Positions 1-7,563 of a stretch of 45,174 bases of DNA are shown piece after piece. The position numbers and the translations under genes were made by a program. Source of the stretch: Collinsella sp. (GTDB lineage: Bacteria > Actinomycetota > Coriobacteriia > Coriobacteriales > Coriobacteriaceae); assembly GCA_019414545.1 (NCBI GenBank), contig DXLV01000006.1:23484-68657 (forward strand), given 5' to 3'. The notes beneath the pieces are model-generated. The model did not search any database, was not told the origin of the DNA, and worked only from the letters and a program-made list of their open reading frames with translations. Position 1 is the first letter of the stretch. Each line of letters opens with the position of its first letter.

Positions 1-457
1 TGTCGAAGCCGGCCTCCTCGTTGACGTAGTCCGCGGCGGCGTCGAGCGCGCTGCCCTTGGCCGAGGCCTGCATGATGATCATGTTGGCGAGCGGCTCCAG
101 GCCGGCCTCGCGTGCCTTCTGCGCGCGGGTCATGCGCTTTTTGCGGTAGGGCTTGTAGAGGTCCTCGACACGCTGGAGCTGTGTGGCCTCGCGAATCTGT
201 TGCTCGAGCTCGGGCGTGAGTTTGCCCTGGGCGCCGATGAGCAGAATGACGTCCTCTTTGCGCTGCTCAAGATTACGCAGGTAGGACAGGCGCTCGTCGA
301 GGGCGCGCAGGGCGACGTCATCCATGCCGCCCGTGGCCTCCTTGCGGTAGCGCGAGATAAAGGGGATGGTGTTGCCCTCGTCGATGAGCTTGACAGCCGC
401 CTCGACGTTGGCGGCCTTAAGGTTGAGCTCGCGGGCGAGCTGGGCGATAAGATCCAT
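1..457 (-). CDS. tex: Tex family transcription accessory / RNA-binding protein (N-terminal part)
   Basis: The minus strand read from the ATG at 457 encodes MDLIAQLARELNLKAANVEA, then IPFISRYRKEATGGMDD and RVEDLYKPYRKKRMTRAQKA. These are characteristic of the helical N-terminal domain of Tex (S1-domain RNA-binding protein, cytoplasmic, linked to transcript processing and stress tolerance). About 152 residues are present; full Tex proteins are 700-800 residues, so the YqgF-like nuclease fold, helix-hairpin-helix and S1 domains lie outside the window. An AAGGAG Shine-Dalgarno sequence at about 464-469 supports the start. Only the truncation at the window edge is unusual. Confidence 0.9.
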   Translation of the reverse strand, partial: MDLIAQLARELNLKAANVEAAVKLIDEGNTIPFISRYRKEATGGMDDVALRALDERLSYLRNLEQRKEDVILLIGAQGKLTPELEQQIREATQLQRVEDLYKPYRKKRMTRAQKAREAGLEPLANMIIMQASAKGSALDAAADYVNEEAGFD

Positions 458-549
458 GGGACTCCTTGCGTTTAAGGTGCGTTTGCAGCACAGGGCTACC
501 AAGGATACCACCTGCCACTTCGCCCAAAAAAGACTGTTTTGGCGCGGAA

Positions 550-707
550 CCACGAAAGCGGCCTATCTACTACGTTTGAACCGTGTGGGTCGACCATCCC
601 CCGGTTTTCCGAAAATGCGCAAGCCGTTTACCTGCGGTTTTTATTTCGCGAAATTCGGTATGGATGAGGGTGATTGGTTAAACGTAGTAGATAGGCACAT
701 TTCGTGG
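550..707. repeat. Long imperfect inverted repeat (about 33-nt arms)
   Basis: The left arm 550-582 contains CCACGAAA, then GCCTATCTACTACGTTTGAA. The right arm 676-707 is its reverse complement apart from one inserted base and a three-base divergence. The roughly 93-nt loop has weaker internal pairing. There is no U-tract next to either arm, so it is not an ordinary terminator. It may be a degenerate MITE or a structured untranslated element. No second copy was seen in this window. Confidence 0.7.
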
Positions 708-770
708 CGAACGAATCAAGCTGAGGCGCAAAAAGGCCCCCCGCCTCAGAAAAATCGTCAGCGAAGTAGC

Positions 771-806
771 AAAATGCCCCGCGGGCAGGAGGCTGCTCGC
801 GGGGCA
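771..806 (-). terminator. Rho-independent terminator after the Gfo/Idh gene
   Basis: Arms TGCCCCGCGGGCAG (775-788) and CTGCTCGCGGGGCA (793-806) pair with one mismatch around a GAGG loop. Read on the minus strand, the hairpin is followed by TTTT (771-774). It lies about 75 nt beyond the stop of the oxidoreductase gene, as expected for the end of that minus-strand operon. Confidence 0.75.
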
Positions 807-878
807 AAGAAGAGGGGCTTATTTGTGGCGGACCGAGGGACTCGGCATGGGGTTTCTGCCGCGGCCGCTCTTAAGGCA

Positions 879-1919
879 TTACAGCTCGACGAGCTGGCCG
901 GTCTCGGCGGCCTCCTTGATGGCGTTGAGAAGCGTGAGCGTCTTGACGTTATCGGCGGGGGTTACGACGGGCTCAACTTCGCGGCGGACGACCTTCACAA
1001 AGTGCTTGAGCTGCATCTTGTGCGGCAGCGCCGGGTCGACGGCCGGAATCTCCATCTGCAGCGGCTTGTGCCAGTTGGAGGCGCCGTCGTAGGAGAACTG
1101 ATGCAGGCGGGGCAGCGAAAGGGCACCCAAGGTTCCGCCGATAAAGTAGGCGTCGGCGTCGAAGGGGCGGTACTGCGGATCCTCGCGAGCGGTGGCCTCC
1201 CAGTTCCAGGGGCTGGCGGTGGCGTCGGAGATGGTCATGCTCGCAAGCGCGCCATCGGCAAAACGGACGTTGACCACGGCGGAGTCCTCGGTCTCAAAAC
1301 CGCGGGCGGCGCTGGACTGCATGCCCTGGACGGCGACGGGCTCGCCCAGCAGGTAGCGGAGCAGGTCCACGTCGTGAACCAGGTTGACCAAGATCGGTCC
1401 GGCACCCTTCTTGCGGCGCCACTCGACATCGAAGTACTCGTCATTCTTATAGATCATGTAGTGGAAGCTCGACACGGTGAGCTTGCCCAGCTCGCCGGAC
1501 TCGATGATCTCCTTGGCCTTGTTGACGAAGGGGTTGTGGCGACGGTGCTGACCCACGAGCACGGGCACGCCGGCGGTCTCGGCCTCGGCGGCGAAAGCCT
1601 GGGCATCCTCGAGATCGTTGGAGATCGGCTTTTCGACCAGCGGCACGATGTTGCGCTTGATGGCCTCGCGAGCAACGCCCAGGTGCAGGTCGTTGGGGGT
1701 GGCGATAATGACGGCCTCGGGTTTGACCTCGTCCATCATCTGGGCGGGATCGGTGTAAAACGGCACGCCAGCGGCCTCGGCCGTGGCGCGGGCGCCCTCA
1801 AAGGCGTCGGCGATGGCGACGAGCTCGGCCTCGTGCTCCTCGGTGACAAAGCGGATGTGGTTGCGGCCCATGGCACCGGCGCCGATAACGGCAATGCGGA
1901 CGGGGTTGAGCTCAGACAT
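879..1919 (-). CDS. Gfo/Idh/MocA family NAD(P)-dependent oxidoreductase
   Basis: This 346-residue protein has the usual family length. The N-terminal Rossmann fold shows RIAVIGAGAMGRNH (nucleotide-binding GxGxxG, residues 8-21). The catalytic-lysine motif VEKPIS follows near residue 96, and a conserved NLVHDVDLLRYLLGE segment lies in the C-terminal substrate domain. Family members oxidise sugars, inositols or sugar acids in the cytoplasm using NAD(P); the substrate here cannot be read from sequence. It is the last gene of an apparent minus-strand operon after an SDR dehydrogenase and an OFA-type carrier, suggesting catabolism of an imported polyol or sugar acid. A GGAGTC ribosome-binding site (rc of 1922-1928) supports the start. 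Confidence 0.9.
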   Translation of the reverse strand: MSELNPVRIAVIGAGAMGRNHIRFVTEEHEAELVAIADAFEGARATAEAAGVPFYTDPAQMMDEVKPEAVIIATPNDLHLGVAREAIKRNIVPLVEKPISNDLEDAQAFAAEAETAGVPVLVGQHRRHNPFVNKAKEIIESGELGKLTVSSFHYMIYKNDEYFDVEWRRKKGAGPILVNLVHDVDLLRYLLGEPVAVQGMQSSAARGFETEDSAVVNVRFADGALASMTISDATASPWNWEATAREDPQYRPFDADAYFIGGTLGALSLPRLHQFSYDGASNWHKPLQMEIPAVDPALPHKMQLKHFVKVVRREVEPVVTPADNVKTLTLLNAIKEAAETGQLVEL

Positions 1920-1950
1920 TTCGACTCCTTAATACTGGTGACCGGTGGAA

Positions 1951-1980
1951 TGCGACAAAAGGGCTGCCCCTTTGTCGCAT
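1951..1980. repeat. Member of the TG(T/C)GACAAAGG palindrome family
   Basis: TGCGACAAAAGGG and CCCCTTTGTCGCA form a near-perfect palindrome between the MFS and Gfo/Idh genes. On the minus strand it begins 9 nt after the MFS stop codon. It resembles the palindromes at 14586, 19647, 21697 and 26286, which also sit at gene ends. It could fold in the mRNA between the two genes. Confidence 0.65.
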
Positions 1981-1988
1981 CGGTAAAA

Positions 1989-3245
1989 CTAGGCGGACTT
2001 CTTCTTGCTGTCGGAGACCATCATGTAGACGGTGAGCACGACGGCGATGGCGGCAATCACAATGGCGCCGTAGAAGGACTGCTGGTAGGCGGCGCTGCCG
2101 GCCTCGGCGTGATACAGCACGGCGGTGATGGGCTGGCTGATCCAGGTGGAAGCGGCATAGCCCAAAAACATGATGCCGTAGTTGACGCCGATGTTGCTGG
2201 TGCCAAAGGCGCCACCGGTGAGCGGCGGGTAGATGACGAGCAGGGCGCCAAAGCTAAAGCCGAGCAGGGCGAGCGCCACAAAGAACATGCTCTGCGTAAA
2301 GCTCATCGACATGATGACGAGCGCGACGATGGTCACGACAAGGCTGATGAGCAGCGACTTGTAGGCGCCGAGCTTGTCGATGATCTGGCCAAAGGACAGA
2401 CGGCCGACCAGGTTGGCGCAGGTGTTGACGGAGACGACCACGCCGCCGAGGGCGACGGCCGCGGCGCTCGTGGGGTCGGCGAAGAGCTGGACAGCGGCGA
2501 TGGAGGCAACCTTGCCCACGAGCAGGGTGCCCGCGGTGGCGGCGAAGGCGAAGGTGGCGATGAGGACCCAGAAGCGCGGGGTTTTGACCATCTCGCCCGG
2601 GGTGAGGTCGCCGAAGGTGCCGGCGTGCGCGCCGCCCTTGGGGGCCTCGAAGCCCTCGGGCAGCCAACCGGCCTCGGGGGCCTTCAGGAACAGGGCGGAG
2701 GCGGCGATCGTCACAAAGAAGATGACACCGAGTGCCTTAAGGGCGCCAAAGATGCCAAGGCTCGGGATGAGCAGCGAGGCGAGCACCGGGGACAGCACGG
2801 CGGGGCCGGCGGTCGAAGCGGCCAGGGTGATGCCGGAGGCGAGGCCCTTTTTGTCGATGAACCACTTTTGGCCGGTGGTGAGCGCGGGGTTGTAGCCTAG
2901 GCCGTTGCCGATGGCGGCGACGAGCGAGAACCACAGGTAGAACTGCCACGGCTCGGTGACGGTGCCGGACATGAACCAGCCCACGCCGTAGCACACGGCG
3001 GCAGCGATCACGACGTTGCGCGGGCCGATCTTATCGGAGATGCGGCCGGCGAAGATGCCCGTCACGGCCATGATGGTCTGGAAGACCGGGAAAGCCCAGG
3101 TAAGTGCGCTGGACCACTCGGGGTAGACGGCGAGCAGGTTCTTGCTCACAACGGAATACAGCGCGATGGAGCTGATAAAGAACATGGTGACGCACGCGGC
3201 GGAAAGCACGACGGCGCGACCCTTGTTGGAGTTGGTGGAAGCCAT
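1989..3245 (-). CDS. MFS transporter, OFA (oxalate/formate antiporter-like) type
   Basis: From the ATG at 3245 (AAAGAG just upstream) this encodes 418 residues starting MASTNSNKGRAVV. About 12 hydrophobic segments are visible, with the typical MFS cytoplasmic loop FAGRISDKIGPRN after the second helix and GNGLGYNPALTTGQKWFIDKKGLASG, typical of the OFA subgroup (bacterial monocarboxylate/oxalate-formate exchangers). An in-frame upstream ATG at 3284 would add 13 residues but has no good ribosome-binding site. It lies between the SDR and Gfo/Idh genes on the same strand and probably imports the substrate of those dehydrogenases. The substrate is not identifiable from sequence. Confidence 0.85.
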   Translation of the reverse strand: MASTNSNKGRAVVLSAACVTMFFISSIALYSVVSKNLLAVYPEWSSALTWAFPVFQTIMAVTGIFAGRISDKIGPRNVVIAAAVCYGVGWFMSGTVTEPWQFYLWFSLVAAIGNGLGYNPALTTGQKWFIDKKGLASGITLAASTAGPAVLSPVLASLLIPSLGIFGALKALGVIFFVTIAASALFLKAPEAGWLPEGFEAPKGGAHAGTFGDLTPGEMVKTPRFWVLIATFAFAATAGTLLVGKVASIAAVQLFADPTSAAAVALGGVVVSVNTCANLVGRLSFGQIIDKLGAYKSLLISLVVTIVALVIMSMSFTQSMFFVALALLGFSFGALLVIYPPLTGGAFGTSNIGVNYGIMFLGYAASTWISQPITAVLYHAEAGSAAYQQSFYGAIVIAAIAVVLTVYMMVSDSKKKSA

Positions 3246-3329
3246 TGGACTCTTTCTAATCGATACGGGGGAGGGGAGGGGCAAACGCCGCTGAGGTGCT
3301 TGCCCCGCGCCCCTTTCTACCGGGCTGGT

Positions 3330-4211
3330 TTACTGGTCAGTCGGCTTTGCGACGCCGGACTCATCGGACCAGAGCTCGACGCCCTTGTTCTTGAGGTAGT
3401 TGTCGGCAAAGGCGCGGCGGCCGCCGGGCTTGGCGGTGAGGTCGCCCATCATGTTGGAGAAGCCGCCGTCGACCTTGATGGCGTCGCCGGTGGTAAAGTC
3501 TGAGCGCGTGGACGCCAGGAACATGACGGCGTTGGCGATATCGCTGACCTCGCCGATGCGACGCGTGGCGATGAGGCGGCTGCGGCTCTTCTCGACCTCG
3601 GGATCGGCGTAAAAGCTTGCCGACATGGGGGTCTTGACGAAGCAGGGCTCGACGCAGTTGGAGCGCACGCCGTAGGGACCCCACTCGGCAGCCAGCATCT
3701 TGGACATCATGTTGACGCCCGCCTTGGTGGAGCTGTACACGCCCGAGAACGTTTCGGGGGAGTGACTGGCGACGGTGGAGATGTGAACCAGGCGGCCCTG
3801 GCCGGCCTTGATCATCTCGCGACCAAAGCGCTGCGAGGTGATGAAGTAGCCGGTGAGGTTGACGTTGATGACCTCGTTCCAGTCGGAGAGCGGCAGGTCC
3901 TCCATGGCTGCGAAGCGCAGGATGCCGGCGGTGTTGACGAGAACGTCGACGCGGCCGAAGTTGGCGATGGTGGCGTCGACGGCGGCCTGAACCTCGGCCT
4001 CGTCGGTGGTGTTCATCTTGTAGCCCTCGGCGTGGATGCCAAACTCGGCAGCGAGGTCGGCGGCAGCGGCCTTGACCTTCTCCTCGTCCAGGTCGAGCAG
4101 GACGACGTTAGCGCCATTGCGGGCGAACTCGCGGCAAATCTCGACGCCCATGCCGCCGAGCGCTCCAGTCACAGCGCAAACATCGCCCTCGAGCTTAAGC
4201 CAATTGCTCAT
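3330..4211 (-). CDS. Short-chain dehydrogenase/reductase (SDR)
   Basis: A 293-residue classical SDR. The NAD(P)-binding motif is TGALGGMG (residues 15-22), followed by the VNTAG motif and the catalytic S...YSSTK tetrad region (YxxxK). The cofactor strand ends in LLDLDEE, an acidic residue that usually favours NAD over NADP. The C-terminus runs about 35 residues past the usual end (AKPGGRRAFADNYLKNKG...). It is the first gene of the minus-strand cluster, with a candidate promoter at 4281-4309 and a divergent LysR gene beyond. SDR plus Gfo/Idh plus carrier fits stepwise oxidation of a polyol, sugar acid or hydroxy-acid. Hydroxysteroid activity cannot be excluded from sequence alone. Confidence 0.88.
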   Translation of the reverse strand: MSNWLKLEGDVCAVTGALGGMGVEICREFARNGANVVLLDLDEEKVKAAAADLAAEFGIHAEGYKMNTTDEAEVQAAVDATIANFGRVDVLVNTAGILRFAAMEDLPLSDWNEVINVNLTGYFITSQRFGREMIKAGQGRLVHISTVASHSPETFSGVYSSTKAGVNMMSKMLAAEWGPYGVRSNCVEPCFVKTPMSASFYADPEVEKSRSRLIATRRIGEVSDIANAVMFLASTRSDFTTGDAIKVDGGFSNMMGDLTAKPGGRRAFADNYLKNKGVELWSDESGVAKPTDQ

Positions 4212-4280
4212 AGGAACTTCCCTTCTTATGCCTCCCGGTGGGTCGCTCCCATTAACCGACCCACGTGGTTTTCGCTGGTT

Positions 4281-4309
4281 ATCGTATGCTTTGCATTTGC
4301 GCAGGTGAA
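4281..4309 (-). promoter_or_regulatory. Candidate promoter of the SDR-MFS-Gfo/Idh operon
   Basis: On the minus strand, TTCACC (4309-4304), a 17-nt spacer and TACGAT (4286-4281) form a sigma70-like promoter about 70 nt upstream of the SDR start. Two TGCA-containing half-sites flank the -35 region, a plausible place for the divergent LysR regulator to bind. The hexamers are only partial matches. Confidence 0.35.
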
Positions 4310-4444
4310 TTGCATATTTGTTAGAATGGCGTTAACCATAGGTTTACACTGTGCGATGCAGTTTATTCTCAATTGAGCGCATGACCTGCGAAAACAACCT
4401 CCTGTGGCACCATGTGGCCACGGGCGCGAAAACGGGAGATTGAC

Positions 4445-5323
4445 GTGTACGATCGACGACTTGAGGCCATATCGGCCGCTGCGGAGCTGGGAAGCTTCTC
4501 GCGTGCGGCGGCACAATTGCGCGTGTCGACTCCGGCGCTCGTCAGGCGGGTGTCGGGCTTCGAGGCCGAGTTCGGCATCACGCTGTTCGAACGCTCGCAC
4601 TCGGGCGTCAAAGTGACGCCGGCCGGCGCACTGCTGGTGGACGACGCGCGCTCGATTATGCGGCAGTCCGAGGACGCGCTGCGCCGTGCCCGACGCGCGG
4701 CGGGCGATGGCGGTGCCGTGCGCCTGGGCGTGTCGATGATGTGCCCGGGGCGCCAAACGCTGTCGATGTGGTCGGGCATCCACGATCTGGAACCGTCGCT
4801 GCGATTTGAAATCGTGCCGGTAAGCGATCTCTACGACGAGCGCGAGACCGTCATGCGTAGCTTGGGCCGCGAGGTCGATGTGGTGCAATCGAGTTTTTCT
4901 ACCCCACGCTGGGGTGATGCCTGCCAAAAGCTCCGCATTGTCAACGTGCCGTTTTATATCGATCTGCCGCGCACGAGCCCGCTGGCGCGCAAGAATCGCA
5001 TTACGGTTGCCGACTTGGAGGGTATGCGTCTGCGCGTACTGCGCCACGGCAACGACGCCATGGACAGCCTGCGCATCGATCTTTTGGCCGATGGCGGCGT
5101 GGACGTGATCGACGTGGACAGTTTTGACTTTGCGCTCTTTAACGAGGCGGAGGAAAAGGGCGACGCGGTGCTCACTTGCGGGGCGTGGTCGGGCGTGCAC
5201 CCGGCTTTTGTAGGCGTGCCGTTCCTATGTGGCCGCGAGGTGCCGGTCTTCTTGCACTACCCGCTCGAGCCCACCCTCCAAGTACAAAAATTCGTCAACG
5301 CCATGGCCCAACTCCTCAAGTAG
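4445..5323 (+). CDS. LysR-type transcriptional regulator
   Basis: The N-terminal winged HTH reads RRLEAISAAAELGSFSRAAA, then QLRVSTPALVRRVSGFEAEF and GITLFERSHSGVKVTPAG, a textbook LTTR DNA-binding domain, followed by a periplasmic-binding-protein-like effector domain. I chose the GTG at 4445 because GGGAG at 4434-4438 lies 6 nt upstream and the protein then begins MYDRRLEAI as in relatives. An ATG at 4412 would add 11 residues. The product is 292 residues, normal for the family. It is transcribed divergently from the SDR cluster and is the likely regulator of that cluster, responding to its substrate. Confidence 0.88.
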   Translation: MYDRRLEAISAAAELGSFSRAAAQLRVSTPALVRRVSGFEAEFGITLFERSHSGVKVTPAGALLVDDARSIMRQSEDALRRARRAAGDGGAVRLGVSMMCPGRQTLSMWSGIHDLEPSLRFEIVPVSDLYDERETVMRSLGREVDVVQSSFSTPRWGDACQKLRIVNVPFYIDLPRTSPLARKNRITVADLEGMRLRVLRHGNDAMDSLRIDLLADGGVDVIDVDSFDFALFNEAEEKGDAVLTCGAWSGVHPAFVGVPFLCGREVPVFLHYPLEPTLQVQKFVNAMAQLLK

Positions 5324-5339
5324 CTCATTTGGCGCGGGT

Positions 5340-5443
5340 AGTCTTTTTGGGACGGGGCTTTTTTAGCTACCCAATCTGGTGCCGTCGAAGCATGACGCCG
5401 TATTTGGCACAGGGTAGCTAAAAAGCCCCGTTCCAAAAAGACT
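5340..5443. repeat. Long hairpin (32-bp arms) downstream of the LysR gene
   Basis: The left arm 5340-5372 begins AGTCTTTTTGGGACGGGGCT and ends AGCTACCC. The right arm 5412-5443 is its reverse complement with one bulged T and one G-U pair. The 39-nt loop carries a weaker GGTGCC/GGCAC pairing. It begins 16 nt after the LysR stop. The arm length is far beyond a normal terminator, so a mobile or structured repeat is more likely. Confidence 0.75.
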
Positions 5444-5451
5444 AACAAAAC

Positions 5452-5498
5452 GAGGCCCTGGTCAAACGGCCAGGGCCTCACCAACTTTTATTCTGTTT
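5452..5498 (+). terminator. Terminator hairpin downstream of the LysR gene
   Basis: GAGGCCCTGG (5452-5461) and CCAGGGCCTC (5470-5479) form a perfect 10-bp stem with an 8-nt loop, followed by the T-rich ACTTTTATTCTGTTTT. It probably ends plus-strand transcription from the LysR gene. Confidence 0.65.
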
Positions 5499-5514
5499 TA
5501 ATGACAGGTTGATT

Positions 5515-5630
5515 GCGCGCAGGAGGGCGCCCCGGGGACGGGCGGGGTGTTTCCTCCGCGCGCAGTTTCGCAGCGCAGCGAGAATGTTTGAGCACGGAGG
5601 AATTACCCCGACGCCCCGGGGCACCCTCCG
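5515..5630. repeat. GC-rich imperfect inverted repeat between LysR and the ABC exporter
   Basis: The left part 5521-5558 (AGGAGGGCGCCCCGGGG ... TTTCCTCCG) is matched in reverse complement by 5595-5630 (CGGAGGAATTACCCCG ... CACCCTCCG). The separating stretch contains CGCAGTTTCGCAGCGCAGCG. It lies just past the stop codon of the second exporter gene on the minus strand (5644). It may act as that operon's terminator, but no clear U-tract is present. Confidence 0.55.
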
Positions 5631-5643
5631 TCAGTAACCGTTC

Positions 5644-7563
5644 CTACTCCAGCTCAAACGCTCCGGTGTAGAGCTGGTAGTAATATCCGCGCTTGGCGAT
5701 CAGCTCGTCGTGGTTGCCGCGCTCGATGATGCGGCCGTGGTCCAGGCAGATGATCGCGTCGGAGTTGCGCACGGTGGACAGGCGGTGCGCGATGACAAAC
5801 GTCGTGCGGCCCTCCATGAGCTTATCCATGCCGGCTTGCACGATAGCCTCGGTGCGGGTGTCGATGGAGCTCGTGGCCTCGTCCAGAATCATTGCCGGCG
5901 GATCGGCGACGGCGGCGCGTGCGATCGAAATCAGCTGGCGCTGGCCCTGCGACAGCTGTGCGCCGTTGCCGGTGAGCATGGTGTCGTAGCCCTCGGGCAG
6001 GCGGGTGATAAAGTCGTCCGCGCCCGCGAGCTTGGCCGCCGCGATGCACTCCTCGTCGGTGGCGTCCAGGTTTCCGTAGCGGATGTTATCCATCACGGTG
6101 CCGGTGAACAGGTTCACGTCCTGTAGCACGACGCCCAGCGAGCGGCGCAGGTCGGCCTTGCGGATCTTGTTGACGTTGATGCCGTCGTAGCGGATCTTGC
6201 CGTCGGCAATGTCATAGAAGCGGTTGATGAGGTTGGTGATGGTCGTCTTGCCGGCACCGGTGGCGCCGACAAACGCGACCTTCTGGCCCGGCTTGGCAAA
6301 CACGGACACGCCGTGCAGCACCTCGTGGTCGGGCGTGTAGCCAAAGTCGACGTTGTCCATGACCAGGTCGCCGCGCAGCGGCACGTACTCGATCTCGCCG
6401 GTTGCGCGGTGCGGATGTTTCCATGCCCACATGCCGGTGTGGTGGTCAGCCTCCTCGAACTGCCAGGTCTCGGGGTTCACCTGCGCGTTGACGAGCGTCA
6501 CGTAGCCTTCGTCGGCTTCGGGCTCCTCGTCGATGAGCTCAAAGATGCGGTCGGCGCCGGCGAGGCCCATGACCACGGCGTTGATCTGCTGTGAGATCTG
6601 GCCGATCTGTCCGCAGAACTGCTTGGTCATGTTGAGGAACGGCACCACGACGGCGATGGACAGCGCCATGCCCGAGATGCTCAGGTTGGGCACGCCCAGC
6701 GCCAGGAAAATGCCGCCCGCCAGTGCGACCAGCACGTAGAGCAGGTTGCCCAGGTTCATAAGGATGGGCATGAGGATGTTGGCGTACATGTTGGCCTTCT
6801 GGGAGACCTCGAAGAGCTTTTCGTTGCGCTCGTCAAAATCGGCCTCGGCGGCAGACTCGTGGCAGAACGCCTTGACGACCTTCTGGCCGTTCATGACCTC
6901 CTCGATATGGCCCTCGACCACGCCGAGCTCGGTCTGCTGCGCAATGAAGAAGCGCGCGGAGTTGGAGCCGAGCAGCTTGGTCATAAAGGTCATAAAGGCG
7001 ACGCCGGCGATGATGACCAGGCACATCCACACGCTGTAGTACAGCATGATAAAGAACACCGTGACGATGATGATGATCGTCATGAGCAGGTTGGGCAGCG
7101 ACTGGCTGATCATCTGACGCAGCGTGTCGATGTCGTTGGTGTAGTGGCTCATGATATCGCCGCGCTGGTGCGTGTCGAAGTAGCGGATCGGCAGGTCCTG
7201 CATGCGGTTGAACATCATCTCGCGCAGCTTCTCCAGCGAGCCCTGCGTGACGATAGCCATGGCGCGGTTCCAGAAGAGCGAGGACAGGACGCCGACGCCG
7301 TAGATGCAGGCGAGGGTGGTCACGAGCTGTGCGATCTTGGGCTGCGCGGCTTCCCAATCGCCCGACTGCCACGATTCGCCAATAATTTGCAGGGCGCTCT
7401 GCAGGAAGGTCGCGCCGATGGAGTTGATGATGGCGCAGAGCACCACGCCGGCGACGACGAGGGGCAAAAGCATGGGATAGAAGCCAAAGAGCGTCTTGAT
7501 GAGGCGCGACATGGTGCCGCCCTTGCGGTTGAGCGCGCGCTCGGCGGTCGTTGCCTTACTCAT
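5644..7563 (-). CDS. ABC exporter half-transporter, catalytically consensus subunit (BmrD-like)
   Basis: This 639-residue protein has an N-terminal six-helix type IV exporter domain and a C-terminal nucleotide-binding domain. Walker A is GATGAGKT (433-440), the signature is LSQGQ (537-541), Walker B ends ILDEATSS with catalytic E562, and the H-loop is IAHR (H593). An insertion of about 45 residues (350-397, rich in W, H and E) separates the membrane and ATPase domains; I recall similar inserts in related Gram-positive exporters. The signature deviates from LSGGQ, complementing the degenerate ATP site of its partner. It overlaps the partner's end by 8 nt, so the two are translationally coupled. 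Likely role: drug or lipid-like substrate export at the cytoplasmic membrane. Confidence 0.9.
   Translation of the reverse strand: MSKATTAERALNRKGGTMSRLIKTLFGFYPMLLPLVVAGVVLCAIINSIGATFLQSALQIIGESWQSGDWEAAQPKIAQLVTTLACIYGVGVLSSLFWNRAMAIVTQGSLEKLREMMFNRMQDLPIRYFDTHQRGDIMSHYTNDIDTLRQMISQSLPNLLMTIIIIVTVFFIMLYYSVWMCLVIIAGVAFMTFMTKLLGSNSARFFIAQQTELGVVEGHIEEVMNGQKVVKAFCHESAAEADFDERNEKLFEVSQKANMYANILMPILMNLGNLLYVLVALAGGIFLALGVPNLSISGMALSIAVVVPFLNMTKQFCGQIGQISQQINAVVMGLAGADRIFELIDEEPEADEGYVTLVNAQVNPETWQFEEADHHTGMWAWKHPHRATGEIEYVPLRGDLVMDNVDFGYTPDHEVLHGVSVFAKPGQKVAFVGATGAGKTTITNLINRFYDIADGKIRYDGINVNKIRKADLRRSLGVVLQDVNLFTGTVMDNIRYGNLDATDEECIAAAKLAGADDFITRLPEGYDTMLTGNGAQLSQGQRQLISIARAAVADPPAMILDEATSSIDTRTEAIVQAGMDKLMEGRTTFVIAHRLSTVRNSDAIICLDHGRIIERGNHDELIAKRGYYYQLYTGAFELE

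Larger units (their letters stand above)
458..878. other. Gene-free interval with long inverted repeat and terminator
   Basis: No plausible gene is seen in these 421 bases between tex and the Gfo/Idh gene, both on the minus strand. The interval holds a 33-nt imperfect inverted repeat (550-582 with 676-707), a smaller perfect inverted repeat (CTGAGGCG at 721-728 with CGCCTCAG at 742-749), and a terminator hairpin at 775-806 for the upstream minus-strand operon. A long plus-strand frame crosses the region but is antisense to two clear genes. Confidence 0.7.

Noticed and set aside
366..2900. Very long plus-strand open frame (over 800 codons)
   Set aside because: It is antisense to tex, the Gfo/Idh gene and the MFS gene, all of which have clear family motifs. 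High GC keeps antisense frames open.
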